DNA of 64,000 bases from Pandoraea vervacti (GCF_000934605.2 NZ_CP010897.2:2356001-2420000); one strand, 5' to 3'; positions 50,532 through 59,486 are shown, counted from the first letter of the stretch. Numbers and translations: made by a program. Notes: a model not told the origin generated them from the sequence alone.

Positions 50532-51654
50532 AGCGATTCTGGAAGAGTTCGGGCTGTGGCCGGTGTGGATGTCGAACGACGCCGTGGCAGATGCTGCGAA
50601 TGCTTCGAATGCCGCAACGGTTGCGTCCGCCGCAGCCGTTGGCTTGGAGGATGGTGAGGGCGTGGCAACGCTGGTCGCCCCCAGCGAAGATCTGCCGCCT
50701 TGGGACGTGACGTCAGCGGGGGCGCTCGTGGGAGCGATGCGATCCGCTTCACAGTCCGCTTCACAGTTCGCTTCACAGTCCGCTTCAAAGGTTGCGTCAC
50801 AGGTTGCTCCACAGGCCACTCCAGGGCCTGCTGCCTTCGACGGCGCGACGTCACCCGCCTCCCTGCGACGGGAGGCAGCCTCCGCGCCGGCGGCAAGCGC
50901 GGGCAACCGGCGTGACACTGACATGCCGCCGGACGACGTGCCGATGTGGCTCGACAGCGACGGATACGGCGACGGCGATGCCGCCGCCGATGCCGCACTC
51001 TGGTCGATCGTGCGCGACGCAGGGGAGGACGCCCCGACGCGTGCGTTGTTGCCGGGTGTCGATACTCTGGATTGGGACGCATTGACCGAGCGCGTCGCCA
51101 ATTGCCGATTGTGCGGTCTGTGCGAAAAGCGCACACAGACGGTCTTCGGTGTTGGCGATCGCGAAGCCGACTGGCTGCTGGTGGGCGAAGCGCCTGGGCA
51201 ACAGGAAGACTTGCAGGGCGAACCGTTTGTCGGTCAGGCAGGCAAGCTGCTGGACAACATGCTGCGCGCCTCGGCGCTCAAGCGTGGCGAGAACGTCTAC
51301 ATCGCGAACGTGCTGAAGTGTCGTCCACCGAACAATCGCGATCCCGAAGCCGATGAAGTGGCGAGCTGCGAGCCGTATCTGAAGCGACAAGTCGCGTTGC
51401 TCAAGCCGCGCGTGATCGTGGTGATGGGACGCTTCGCGGCGCAGAGCATTCTGCGCACGCAGGCGAGCATCGCCAGCCTGCGCGGGCGTGTGCACGAGTA
51501 CGAAGGGGTGCCGGTGATCGTGACGTACCATCCGGCGTATCTGTTGCGCAGTCTGCCCGACAAGGCCAAGGCCTGGACGGATTGGTGCCTGGCGCGGGCT
51601 ACCTACGAGGCGGTGTGCGAAACGACTCCGGACAACAAGCCTACGGCGAACTGA
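50518..51654 (+). CDS. Family 4 uracil-DNA glycosylase with long variable N-terminus
   Basis: Removes uracil from DNA; iron-sulfur enzyme. 378 residues. The catalytic domain occupies about residues 185-370: Cys pair in ANCRLCGLCEKR, motif GEAPGQQEDLQGEPFVGQAG, further cluster Cys in VLKCRPPNNRDP and ASCEPYL, and VTYHPAYLLR. The first 180 residues are Ala/Ser/Asp-rich and include a Ser-Ala-Ser-Gln repeat; only residues 1-20 look ordered. Starts at GTG inside the end of rimI. Confidence 0.92.
   Translation: MPWPKAILEEFGLWPVWMSNDAVADAANASNAATVASAAAVGLEDGEGVATLVAPSEDLPPWDVTSAGALVGAMRSASQSASQFASQSASKVASQVAPQATPGPAAFDGATSPASLRREAASAPAASAGNRRDTDMPPDDVPMWLDSDGYGDGDAAADAALWSIVRDAGEDAPTRALLPGVDTLDWDALTERVANCRLCGLCEKRTQTVFGVGDREADWLLVGEAPGQQEDLQGEPFVGQAGKLLDNMLRASALKRGENVYIANVLKCRPPNNRDPEADEVASCEPYLKRQVALLKPRVIVVMGRFAAQSILRTQASIASLRGRVHEYEGVPVIVTYHPAYLLRSLPDKAKAWTDWCLARATYEAVCETTPDNKPTAN
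50743..50814 (+). repeat. 12-bp tandem repeat, six units, in the glycosylase gene
   Basis: Units TCCGCTTCACAG (two exact), then TTCGCTTCACAG, TCCGCTTCAAAG, GTTGCGTCACAG and GTTGCTCCACAG, in codon phase. They encode SASQ, SASQ, FASQ, SASK, VASQ and VAPQ. Confidence 0.95.
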
Positions 51655-52829
51655 TCGAAACCCTGCGCGAGGCACCCGTGCGCGACCTCGCGTGGTTGCT
51701 GTTGTCCGCCGATTTGCTCAGCGCCGCGCGGTTTCCGGCGGCGCTGGCGCACTTCGACAGCGTGCAGGCCGCCGCCGATGTTGCTGCCGTCCCCCCATTG
51801 GGCATGCCGCCCGACACGCGCGCCGCCGTCTCCGAACCCGTTTTCCATTCCCGTTTCCTGCACGATTGGCTGCTCGCCTGCGACGCCGACCCGGAACCGT
51901 TGCGCGAAATGCTCGCGCGAGGCGAAAGTCACCGGCTGGGACGTTACGCCGAGCAGCTTTTGCATTTTGCGCTGCTCCACAGTCCCCGGTTCGATCTGCT
52001 TGGCGCGGGTTTGCAGGTACGCGACGCGCGACGCGGCAACATGACGCTGGGCGAATGCGACTTTCTTCTGGCGCGCCGTGAGGATCGCCAGTTGCTGCAT
52101 TGGGAACTGGCGGTGAAGCTGTACCTGTTCGTCCCGCCGGAACCGAGCTTAGGCTCGTCGGCCATGCTCGACGAGCGCGCCATTCAGTTTCATTGGCTGG
52201 GCCCGAATCTTGCCGACAGTCTCGCCGACAAGGTGGCGAGATTGCTCGGACATCAATTGCGCCTGACGTCGCTCGACGCCGCGCGTAGCGCGCTGCCTGC
52301 GCCCGGTCCATGGCTGCCGCAGGTGTATCTCAAGGGGTGGTTGTTCCATCCGCTGGAGCAGCGCGGGACATTGCCGCAAGTCGCGTCTGAGACGCACGGC
52401 CGCGGCTGGTGGGCGACGCTGGACGAATGGTGGATGCATGCGCAGCAAACGACACGACAAACGTCACGGCAACCTCAGGCGTGGGCCATGCTGCCACGTG
52501 CGCGTTGGCTCGCACCGGCGCGTGTGGCGGCGTCCGGGGCGCTGCCGCTCGATGCCATGCGTGCGAGGATCGAGTCGCACTGGCGAGAGCGTGGCGTTGC
52601 CGAACCCCTGCTGATCGTGTCGTTGACGCGACGCGCACGTAACGATCAAGGGGGCGACGAACCGGCTGACGGCGCGAGCGACTGGTTCGAGTGCGAGCGC
52701 GGCTTCATCGTCCCCGACTTTTGGGCGCCGCGTGCGCGGCACCGTATTGAAGAGCTGCGCGAACGCGCGGACGCCGCAGCACGGCGCGCGCTGGCGCAGA
52801 CGGCAGACGATGGTGCGCCGTCGATCTGA
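51615..52829 (+). CDS. DUF1853 family protein
   Basis: About 404 residues; function unknown. Family features: APVRDLAWLLLSADLLS near the start, GRYAEQLLHFAL, and MTLGECDFLLARREDRQ followed by LHWELAVKLYLFV. That Asp...Glu-x-x-x-Lys spacing resembles a PD-(D/E)XK nuclease core. I chose GTG at 51615 (after GAGG); the frame is open to 51582. It overlaps the glycosylase gene by 40 bp, so it belongs to the tsaB-rimI transcription unit. The 80 bases after it hold no gene. Confidence 0.75.
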   Translation: MRNDSGQQAYGELIETLREAPVRDLAWLLLSADLLSAARFPAALAHFDSVQAAADVAAVPPLGMPPDTRAAVSEPVFHSRFLHDWLLACDADPEPLREMLARGESHRLGRYAEQLLHFALLHSPRFDLLGAGLQVRDARRGNMTLGECDFLLARREDRQLLHWELAVKLYLFVPPEPSLGSSAMLDERAIQFHWLGPNLADSLADKVARLLGHQLRLTSLDAARSALPAPGPWLPQVYLKGWLFHPLEQRGTLPQVASETHGRGWWATLDEWWMHAQQTTRQTSRQPQAWAMLPRARWLAPARVAASGALPLDAMRARIESHWRERGVAEPLLIVSLTRRARNDQGGDEPADGASDWFECERGFIVPDFWAPRARHRIEELRERADAAARRALAQTADDGAPSI

Positions 52830-52920
52830 GTGTTGTTGTGGGGCGTTGGCGTGCGCCGGGCGCCGCGTGCGGTAGGAGGATTCGCCGGGGAGCGCTCGGG
52901 GGGTGCCCCTATGTAGTTCG

Positions 52921-54126
52921 TCAAGCACTGGGGTCCGTTTTGGGTTGATAAAAAGTGCCGTCGCGTAGCATGGCAAAAAGGACGTCGCAGCGCCGGCGAG
53001 CCAGCGCGATAAGTGCCTGGTTGTGGCGCTTGCCCTGCTGGATTTTTCGACTGTAGTAAGCCCTTGAGATCGGGTCTCGCAAAGCCGCAAAGGCCGAGAG
53101 AAACAGGGCGCGTTTGAGTACCTTATTGCCACGTCGAGAGGGGTGTTCGCCGCGAATCGAGGCGCCAGAGCGCCGGGTCACCGGCGCTAGGCCAGCATAG
53201 GCCGCCAGGTGGGCGGCCGAGGCAAAGGCCTTGTGCGCCACCTCGGTCAGGAGTCGCGCTGCGGTCCTGAGCCCGACTCCGGGCATGCTGCTCAGGACCG
53301 GCCAAAGAGGGTTGCTTTGCACCAGGCGCTCGACCTCGGCGGCGATCTCGTCGCGTTGCTTGCGTAGGGCGGCCAGTTGCTGGGCCAGACGCGGCATCAC
53401 CAGCGTGGCGGCATGAGTACCCGGCACGACTACGGTTTGTTCGGTAAGCGCCTGCGCGATGTCGGCGGCCAAGCTCTTGCCAATGCGTGGTGCGAGCTTG
53501 ATCAGGCGATTCGCCAGCGTTTTTTGGCCCGCGGCCGCCAGTGCTGCGGGTGAGGGGTAGCGCTCAAGCAGATCGAGCACGGCGGGATGATCCAGGCGAG
53601 GTCCGAGCACGCGCTCAAGCGCGGGATGAATCTGCGTGAGCAGGCCGCGAATGCGGTTGCTGGTTTGGTTGGCTTGGGCGGCCAGGTCGTCGTCGAAGCC
53701 ACACAGCATAGTGAGCTCGGCGAGCGGCTCATCGGCCAGACGCAATGAGCGCAGCGTATGCGGCATGGTGCGTGCGGCATCTGCGATGACGGCGGCGTCG
53801 CGCGCGTCGGTCTTGGCTTCGCCTGCGTGCAGGTCGGCGATGCGACGCATAGCCAGACCTGGCAAGTAGGCGACTAGCGTACCGGCGTCGCGGGCTACGG
53901 CCAGCGGCAGTGCGCCGATGGTAGCCGGCTGATCGACGACGAACAGGAGCTGGCCGTGGGCTTTCAACTCATCGATGAGGGCGCGCAGTTGGGTCTCATC
54001 GTTAGGCAGGGCCTTGTTGTAGAGGCGACGGCCGTTGCGATCGAGAGCGACGGCATGGTGGTGGCCTTTGCCGACGTCGACGCCGATGAAGACATCGACG
54101 GCGTCATGAAGTGGAAAGTTATGCAT
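52921..54126 (-). CDS. IS110-family transposase (DEDD/serine recombinase)
   Basis: 401 residues from the ATG at 54126 (the open frame reaches 54174). N-terminal RuvC-like DEDD domain: FIGVDVGKGHHHAVALD, an acidic residue in FVVDQPATIGAL and GEAKTDARDAAVIADAAR. A coiled linker follows, then the C-terminal Tnp2 domain with PGVGLRTAARLLTEV and the catalytic-Ser region VTRRSGASIRGEHPSRR. Both catalytic domains are complete, so it may be active. No good ribosome site. Reads towards DUF1853. Confidence 0.93.
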   Translation of the reverse strand: MHNFPLHDAVDVFIGVDVGKGHHHAVALDRNGRRLYNKALPNDETQLRALIDELKAHGQLLFVVDQPATIGALPLAVARDAGTLVAYLPGLAMRRIADLHAGEAKTDARDAAVIADAARTMPHTLRSLRLADEPLAELTMLCGFDDDLAAQANQTSNRIRGLLTQIHPALERVLGPRLDHPAVLDLLERYPSPAALAAAGQKTLANRLIKLAPRIGKSLAADIAQALTEQTVVVPGTHAATLVMPRLAQQLAALRKQRDEIAAEVERLVQSNPLWPVLSSMPGVGLRTAARLLTEVAHKAFASAAHLAAYAGLAPVTRRSGASIRGEHPSRRGNKVLKRALFLSAFAALRDPISRAYYSRKIQQGKRHNQALIALARRRCDVLFAMLRDGTFYQPKTDPSA

Positions 54127-54350
54127 TGCAGTTGGCACAAAAAGTGAATTGGCCTGCAAGAACCCTGGTGGCAAGTCTCGGCATCCACGTTACGGACGGC
54201 GTCGGAATATCCGTGCCAAACCCCTATCAGCGATCACCAGCCACCCACCAGACCCGGTGACAACACCCCCCGGATCATGGTTACGACTGGGGGCGGGAAT
54301 CATGCCGGGCCTGGCTGGCCAAAACCTCGATTATCGAGGTGCGAACATAG
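54127..54350 (-). ncRNA. Candidate bridge RNA region of the IS110 element
   Basis: 224 non-coding bases lie between the proposed element end and the transposase start, the place where IS110-group elements encode their bridge RNA. Visible structure: CCTCGA/TCGAGG hairpin (54325-54339), and a C-run (54266-54271) opposite a G-run (54289-54293) enclosing a 17-base internal loop. This and the spacer to 54483 contain no protein gene. Confidence 0.4.
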
Positions 54351-54373
54351 TAACGGGGGCGTTAGCGGCGTAA

Positions 54374-54427
54374 GGGACGCTGGGGACGCTGGGGACGCTG
54401 GGGACGGTAGGGACATCAGGGATGCTA
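54374..54427. repeat. 9-bp tandem repeat, six units, beside the IS110 element
   Basis: GGGACGCTG three times exactly, then GGGACGGTA, GGGACATCA and GGGATGCTA. It lies between the IS end and the thiD stop, 24 bases from the former. Confidence 0.95.
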
Positions 54428-54483
54428 GGGGGCGGGCGGTCAGCAGGTGCGCAATCCGGACACGCCGTCCCGATGCCTGATCG

Positions 54484-55320
54484 TCAGTCCTTGGGCCACA
54501 CCGCGTGGAAGTGATGGACCGGCCCGATTCCCTTGCCGATGCGCAGCGCATCGCTGGCCGCGAGCGCGCCGTTGAGATACGCCTTGGCGTCGCGCACGGT
54601 GTCCGACCAATCGTTGCGGCGCGGACGCAGCGCCGCAAGCGCCGCTGACAGCGTGCAGCCCGTGCCGTGCGTGTTATGGGCCGCAATACGTGGCGCCGTG
54701 AAGCGCTCGACGCCGGCGGCGCTCACGAGCCAGTCGGGACTGAGATCGCCGGCAAGGTGGCCGCCTTTGACAAGCACGTTGCGCGCGCCCAGCGCACGCA
54801 AGGCTTGCGCCTGACGCTCCATTTCCTGCTCATCCGTCGCTGCCGCCACACCCAGCAATGCGGCGGCTTCCGGAAGGTTCGGCGTGATGAGATCGGCAAG
54901 CGGCAGCAGTTCGTCGCGCAGCGCGGCGACGGCATCCGGTTGCAGCAGCGCGTGGCCGCTCTTCGAAATCATGACCGTATCGAGCACCACGAATCGAGGC
55001 TTATGTTGGCGCAAGCCGGCAGCTACCGCCCGCACGACATCGGCGTTCGCGAGCATGCCGAGTTTTACGGCATCGACATCCAGATCCTGAAAGACGGCAT
55101 CCATCTGCGCCGTGACGAAACTCGCGGGCGGCGTGTGAATACCCGTGACGCCCTGCGTGTTTTGTGCGGTCAGCGCCGTGATCACGCTGGCGCCGTACGC
55201 GCCGAGCGCGGAGAACGTCTTGAGGTCGGCCTGAATGCCCGCGCCCCCGCCGGAGTCGGAGCCGGCGATGGTCAGGGCGATGGGAATGGATGACTTGTGC
55301 GACGACTGGGGCAAATTCAT
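54484..55320 (-). CDS. thiD: Hydroxymethylpyrimidine/phosphomethylpyrimidine kinase
   Basis: Phosphorylates HMP and HMP-P for thiamine synthesis. 278 residues, ribokinase fold. IALTIAGSDSGGGAGIQAD at the N-terminus, VKLGMLANADVV, LDTVMISKSGHALL and the C-terminal anion-hole motif HNTHGTGCTLSAALAA. The ATG at 55320 lies one base beyond the lplT stop; no clear ribosome site, so it is probably coupled to lplT. Confidence 0.94.
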   Translation of the reverse strand: MNLPQSSHKSSIPIALTIAGSDSGGGAGIQADLKTFSALGAYGASVITALTAQNTQGVTGIHTPPASFVTAQMDAVFQDLDVDAVKLGMLANADVVRAVAAGLRQHKPRFVVLDTVMISKSGHALLQPDAVAALRDELLPLADLITPNLPEAAALLGVAAATDEQEMERQAQALRALGARNVLVKGGHLAGDLSPDWLVSAAGVERFTAPRIAAHNTHGTGCTLSAALAALRPRRNDWSDTVRDAKAYLNGALAASDALRIGKGIGPVHHFHAVWPKD

Positions 55321-55321
55321 A

Positions 55322-56614
55322 TCAATGCTTGACTTCGCCAATGAGCGCCACCGAGTCGAATTCGCGCTGATTGGCCTGGTGACGCTTCATGACGAGCCAC
55401 ATCGTGCCCGAGACGAACACACCGAACAGAATGATGACGACACCCACCGGCACGTTGAACCAGATCAGCAGCGCATACAGGCACAGCATGATCAGCACCG
55501 AGAGGTTCTCGTTGAAGTTCTGCACGGCGATGGAGTGGCCCGCCGATAGCAGTACGTGACCACGATGCTGGAGCAGGGCGTTCATGGGGACCACAAAGAA
55601 GCCTGCGAGCGCGCCCACGATGATCAGGAAGATGTACGAGATGATCAGATACAGGGGCACCTTCCACTCGGTGCCCCACGGCAGAAGATCTTTCGAGAAG
55701 AAGGCCATGGCCATGACGGCAATGCCCATGGCGATGCCCACGGGCAGCACCGACAGCGAGCGCTTGAGCGGAATGCGCGATGCCGCGACGATGGCGCCGA
55801 TGGCCACGCCGACCGCTGACACCGCTTGCAGGATCGCGCCTTCGGACAGCGTCATGCCGAGCGCCTTCTCGGCCCAGCGAAGCACGATGAATTGCAGCGT
55901 GGCGCCAGCGCCCCAGAACAACGTGGTGACGGCCAGCGAGATCTGCCCCAGCTTGTCGCGCCACAGCGTGACGAAGCAATCGGCGAAATCGGAAACGAGT
56001 TTGATCGGATTGCGTTCCTGACGCGCATAGCGTGCGCCGGTGTCGGGAATTCGCAGATTGAACAGTGCCGCAATCACATATATACCCATGATGACGATCA
56101 TCGCGGCCATGGCCGGCGAGTTGATCACATCCGGCGTGTGAAGCAGGACCCATTGGGAGATATGCGGACTGATCAGCGCACCGCCGAGCACGGTGCCGAG
56201 AATGATCGAACTGACGGTGAGCCCTTCAATCCAGCCATTGGCCGCCACGAGCCGCTCGGCGGGAAGCAGTTCGGTGAGAATGCCATATTTCGCGGGGGAA
56301 TAGGCGGCGGCGCCGAATCCCACTACGCCATAGGCAATGAGCGGATGCGAGCCGAACAGCATCATCAGGCAACCGGCGACCTTGATCGAGTTGCTGATGA
56401 ACATGACCTTGCCCTTGGGCATCGAGTCGGCAAACGCCCCGACATAGGCGGCGAGAATGACGTAAGAGAGAACGAAGAAGAGTTTGAGCAGCGGTGTCAT
56501 CCACTGCGGGGAATGCAGATCTTTCAGGAGTGCGATTGCAGCAATGAGCAATGCATTGTCGGCCAGCGACGAAAAAAACTGCGCGGCCATGATGGTATAA
56601 AAGCCTTTCTTCAT
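55322..56614 (-). CDS. lplT: Lysophospholipid transporter LplT
   Basis: MFS protein with about 12 helices that moves lysophospholipids across the inner membrane for re-acylation. 430 residues. MKKGFYTIMAAQFFSSLADNA, YVGAFADSMPKGKVMFISN, GFGAAAYSPAKYGILTE and PMNALLQHRGH follow E. coli LplT. The usual acyltransferase partner (Aas) is not adjacent. Divergent from alr across a palindrome-rich spacer. Confidence 0.92.
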   Translation of the reverse strand: MKKGFYTIMAAQFFSSLADNALLIAAIALLKDLHSPQWMTPLLKLFFVLSYVILAAYVGAFADSMPKGKVMFISNSIKVAGCLMMLFGSHPLIAYGVVGFGAAAYSPAKYGILTELLPAERLVAANGWIEGLTVSSIILGTVLGGALISPHISQWVLLHTPDVINSPAMAAMIVIMGIYVIAALFNLRIPDTGARYARQERNPIKLVSDFADCFVTLWRDKLGQISLAVTTLFWGAGATLQFIVLRWAEKALGMTLSEGAILQAVSAVGVAIGAIVAASRIPLKRSLSVLPVGIAMGIAVMAMAFFSKDLLPWGTEWKVPLYLIISYIFLIIVGALAGFFVVPMNALLQHRGHVLLSAGHSIAVQNFNENLSVLIMLCLYALLIWFNVPVGVVIILFGVFVSGTMWLVMKRHQANQREFDSVALIGEVKH

Positions 56615-56951
56615 CGGTACTTGAGTCGATCCCGTGCGGCGTAAAACTTGCGTGTCTCGGTTGTCGGAATCCGCGGTATCCCCCAGGGATACCCATACGG
56701 GAAGAAACCGGGCTTAAACACAGGGGTATCTGCGCTCATCGGCCATGCAAATGTCGCTATCGAACCGTATGTTCGGTCTTGCAGCCCCCGTGTCGGGCGC
56801 CCGGTCGCCCTCGGTCTGAGACCGATATTGTTATCGGGATAAAGATTTCGGCAAAACAAGTTGTGCGCACGGCTTTATAACACGAAAATATGCCGATGCG
56901 TTATGCCGCCGGCCTGTGCTGGCGAGCTTCTCCTACGATTCGATTCCCGCC
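56615..56951. promoter_or_regulatory. Divergent lplT-alr control region with several palindromes
   Basis: 337 bases, no gene. Perfect dyads: GGTATCCC-3-GGGATACC (56675-56693), TCGGTC-TGA-GACCGA (56811-56825) and the partly overlapping CCGATA-TTGT-TATCGG (56822-56837). A further GGGTATC occurs between them. TATAAC at 56876-56881 may be the alr -10 box. Confidence 0.6.
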
Positions 56952-58022
56952 ATGCCTCGTCCAATCAAAGTTTCGATTCATACCGCAGCACTCGCCCATA
57001 ATCTCGACGTCGCACGCCGCCATGCCCCCAACGCCAAGGTCTGGGCGGTGGTCAAGGCCAATGCCTATGGGCACGGCATCGAGAACGCGTATCCCGGATT
57101 GCGCGACGCCGACGGATTCGGCCTGCTCGACCTCGAGGAAGCGGTGCGTTTGCGCGAACTCGGCTGGGCCGGCCCCATTCTGTTGCTCGAAGGATTCTTC
57201 AAGCCGGAAGATCTCGCGATCGTCGACAAGTACGGCCTGACGACCACCGTTCACAGCGATGAACAGCTACGTATGCTGGAGACCGCGCGTCTGACCAAGC
57301 CGCTCAACGTCCAGCTCAAGATGAACTCGGGCATGAACCGCCTGGGTTTTGCGCCCGATCGTTTTCGCGCTGCCTGGGAACGTGCGCGAGCCATTCCGGG
57401 CGTCAGCCAGATCGTGCTGATGACGCATTTCTCGGATGCCGACGGCGAGCGCGGCATTGCGTATCAGATGGAAGCGTTCGAACGCGGCGCTCGCGACGTG
57501 CCCGGCGAGCGCAGCCTGTCGAACTCGGCGGCCACGCTGTTTCACCCGGCGGCGCATGGGGCGTGGGTGCGTCCGGGCATCATGCTTTACGGTTCGTCGC
57601 CGAAAGGCCTCGAGGTCACGGCCGCCGAACTCGATCTCCAACCGACGATGACACTCGAAAGTGAGCTGATCGGCATTCAGGAAGTGCCCGGCGGCGGCTC
57701 GGTGGGCTATGGCAGCGTATTCACGGCAGACGCGCCGATGCGCGTGGGCACCGTCGCGTGCGGCTATGCGGACGGTTATCCGCGCGTGGCCCCTACGGGC
57801 ACGCCGATTCTTGTCGATGGCGTGCTGACGCGTACCGTCGGCCGCGTATCGATGGACATGCTGTCCGTGGATCTTACGCCCGTGCCGCAGGCGCGCGTGG
57901 GCACGCCTGTGACGCTGTGGGGCCGGGGACTTTGCATCGACGACGTCGCGGCATCGGCGGGCACGCTCGGGTATGAGCTGATGTGTGCCGTGGCACGTCG
58001 CGTGCCGGTTCACGCCTTCTGA
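56952..58022 (+). CDS. alr: Alanine racemase
   Basis: PLP enzyme that converts L- to D-alanine for peptidoglycan. 356 residues. PLP Lys in [16 protein letters not shown] near residue 35; [19 protein letters not shown] and the second-base Tyr in [10 protein letters not shown]-terminal beta domain with GRVSMDML. The ATG at 56952 matches the family start. radA follows after 22 bases. Confidence 0.95.
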   Translation: MPRPIKVSIHTAALAHNLDVARRHAPNAKVWAVVKANAYGHGIENAYPGLRDADGFGLLDLEEAVRLRELGWAGPILLLEGFFKPEDLAIVDKYGLTTTVHSDEQLRMLETARLTKPLNVQLKMNSGMNRLGFAPDRFRAAWERARAIPGVSQIVLMTHFSDADGERGIAYQMEAFERGARDVPGERSLSNSAATLFHPAAHGAWVRPGIMLYGSSPKGLEVTAAELDLQPTMTLESELIGIQEVPGGGSVGYGSVFTADAPMRVGTVACGYADGYPRVAPTGTPILVDGVLTRTVGRVSMDMLSVDLTPVPQARVGTPVTLWGRGLCIDDVAASAGTLGYELMCAVARRVPVHAF

Positions 58023-58044
58023 GTGTCACGACAGGAACTGCTGC

Positions 58045-59418
58045 ATGGCTAAAGCCAAGACCGTCTATATCTGTACCGAGTGTGGCGGGCAGACGCCCAA
58101 GTGGGCGGGACAATGCCCGAACTGCAACGGGTGGAATACGCTCGTCGAGTCTGTTGCGGAGACGTCCACGGGGCATCGCTATCAGGCGTTGGCCAAGAGC
58201 ACGCCAGTGCGCAAGCTCGCCGAGATCGAGGCGTCTGACGTGCCGCGTTTTTCCAGCGGGGTCGGCGAGTTCGATCGTGTCCTGGGCGGTGGTCTCGTGG
58301 CGGGCGGCGTGGTGCTGATCGGGGGCGATCCCGGTATCGGCAAATCGACGCTGCTGCTCCAGTCGCTCGCCCATCTGGCGCGTGAGCGGCGAGCGCTGTA
58401 CGTCAGTGGCGAAGAGTCGGGCGCACAGATTGCCTTGCGCGCGCAGCGGCTCGGGCTTGGCGCGGCGGGCGAGGGCGGCGGCGAGCTGGACCTGCTCGCC
58501 GAAATTCAGCTGGAAAAAATTCTCGGCGCCATCGAATCGGAGAAACCGGATGTCGTGGTCATCGACTCGATTCAGACGATCTATTCCGAGGCGCTGACGT
58601 CGGCCCCCGGATCGGTGGCGCAGGTACGCGAGTGTGCCGCGCAGTTGACGCGCACGGCCAAGCAAAGCGGTGTCACCGTCATCATGGTCGGTCATGTGAC
58701 GAAGGAGGGTAGCCTCGCCGGGCCGCGCGTGCTCGAACATATCGTCGATACGGTCTTGTACTTCGAGGGGGACACGCATTCGTCGTATCGTCTCGTTCGG
58801 GCGTTCAAGAATCGCTTTGGGGCCGTGAACGAGCTGGGCGTGTTCGCCATGACGGAGAAGGGACTGCGGGGGGTGGCCAATCCGTCTGCACTGTTCCTCT
58901 CGCAGCATGAGCAAAGTGTGCCGGGTTCCTGCGTGCTGGTCACACAGGAGGGCACGCGTCCGTTGCTCGTCGAGGTGCAGGCGCTGGTCGATACGGCGCA
59001 GGTGCCGAACCCCCGGCGCCTTGCCGTTGGGTTGGAGCAGAACCGTCTGGCGATGTTGCTTGCCGTGATGCATCGGCACGCGGGCATCGCCTGCTTCGAT
59101 CAGGACGTGTTTCTGAACGCCGTTGGCGGTGTCAAGATCACCGAACCTGCAGCCGATCTGGCGGTGTTGCTGGCGATTCACTCGTCGCTGCGAAACAAGC
59201 CTTTGCCGCGCGGCATCGTGGCGTTCGGCGAGGTGGGGCTGGCGGGCGAAATCCGGCCGAGTCCGCGCGGTCAGGATCGCCTCAAGGAAGCCGCCAAACT
59301 TGGCTTCTCGATTGCGATCATTCCGAAAGCGAATGCGCCGAAACAGCCGATCGACGGACTGGAGGTGCATGCCGTCGACCGTCTTGAGCAAGCGATTTCC
59401 GTGGTCGCGGGGTTGTAG
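58045..59418 (+). CDS. radA: DNA repair protein RadA
   Basis: RecA-like helicase acting in recombination intermediates. 457 residues. Zinc finger CTECG...CPNC (residues 10-27), Walker A IGGDPGIGKSTLLLQ near residue 95, the RadA-specific KNRFG near residue 255, and a C-terminal Lon-protease-like domain (about 300-450: VLLAIHSSLRNKPLP, FGEVGLAGEIRP). AGGA lies 8 bases before the ATG at 58045. Probably co-transcribed with alr. Confidence 0.96.
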   Translation: MAKAKTVYICTECGGQTPKWAGQCPNCNGWNTLVESVAETSTGHRYQALAKSTPVRKLAEIEASDVPRFSSGVGEFDRVLGGGLVAGGVVLIGGDPGIGKSTLLLQSLAHLARERRALYVSGEESGAQIALRAQRLGLGAAGEGGGELDLLAEIQLEKILGAIESEKPDVVVIDSIQTIYSEALTSAPGSVAQVRECAAQLTRTAKQSGVTVIMVGHVTKEGSLAGPRVLEHIVDTVLYFEGDTHSSYRLVRAFKNRFGAVNELGVFAMTEKGLRGVANPSALFLSQHEQSVPGSCVLVTQEGTRPLLVEVQALVDTAQVPNPRRLAVGLEQNRLAMLLAVMHRHAGIACFDQDVFLNAVGGVKITEPAADLAVLLAIHSSLRNKPLPRGIVAFGEVGLAGEIRPSPRGQDRLKEAAKLGFSIAIIPKANAPKQPIDGLEVHAVDRLEQAISVVAGL

Positions 59419-59458
59419 TCGAACCTGTGTCGCTGCGACTAGCGAGGACAAAGAAAAG

Positions 59459-59486
59459 CCCGGTTGGATGACCGGGTTTTTTTTTT
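59459..59486 (+). terminator. Intrinsic terminator after radA
   Basis: CCCGGT pairs with ACCGGG over TGGATG and is followed by ten T. Confidence 0.88.

Larger units (their letters stand above)
52909..54350. mobile_element. IS110-family insertion sequence, about 1.44 kb
   Basis: A transposase gene plus a long non-coding end lie between DUF1853 and thiD. Proposed ends carry an imperfect inverted match: CTATGTAGTTCG (52909-52920) and CGAACATAG (54342-54350), the former with 3 extra bases. IS110 elements make no obvious target duplication, so the exact borders are inference. The element looks intact. Confidence 0.6.

Noticed and set aside
50743..50814. CRISPR-like array
   Set aside because: Contiguous 12-bp units without spacers, in frame inside a gene; no cas genes in the window.
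52921..54174. IS110 element as carrier of a defence or cargo system
   Set aside because: Only the transposase and a non-coding end fit between the flanking host genes; no passenger gene.
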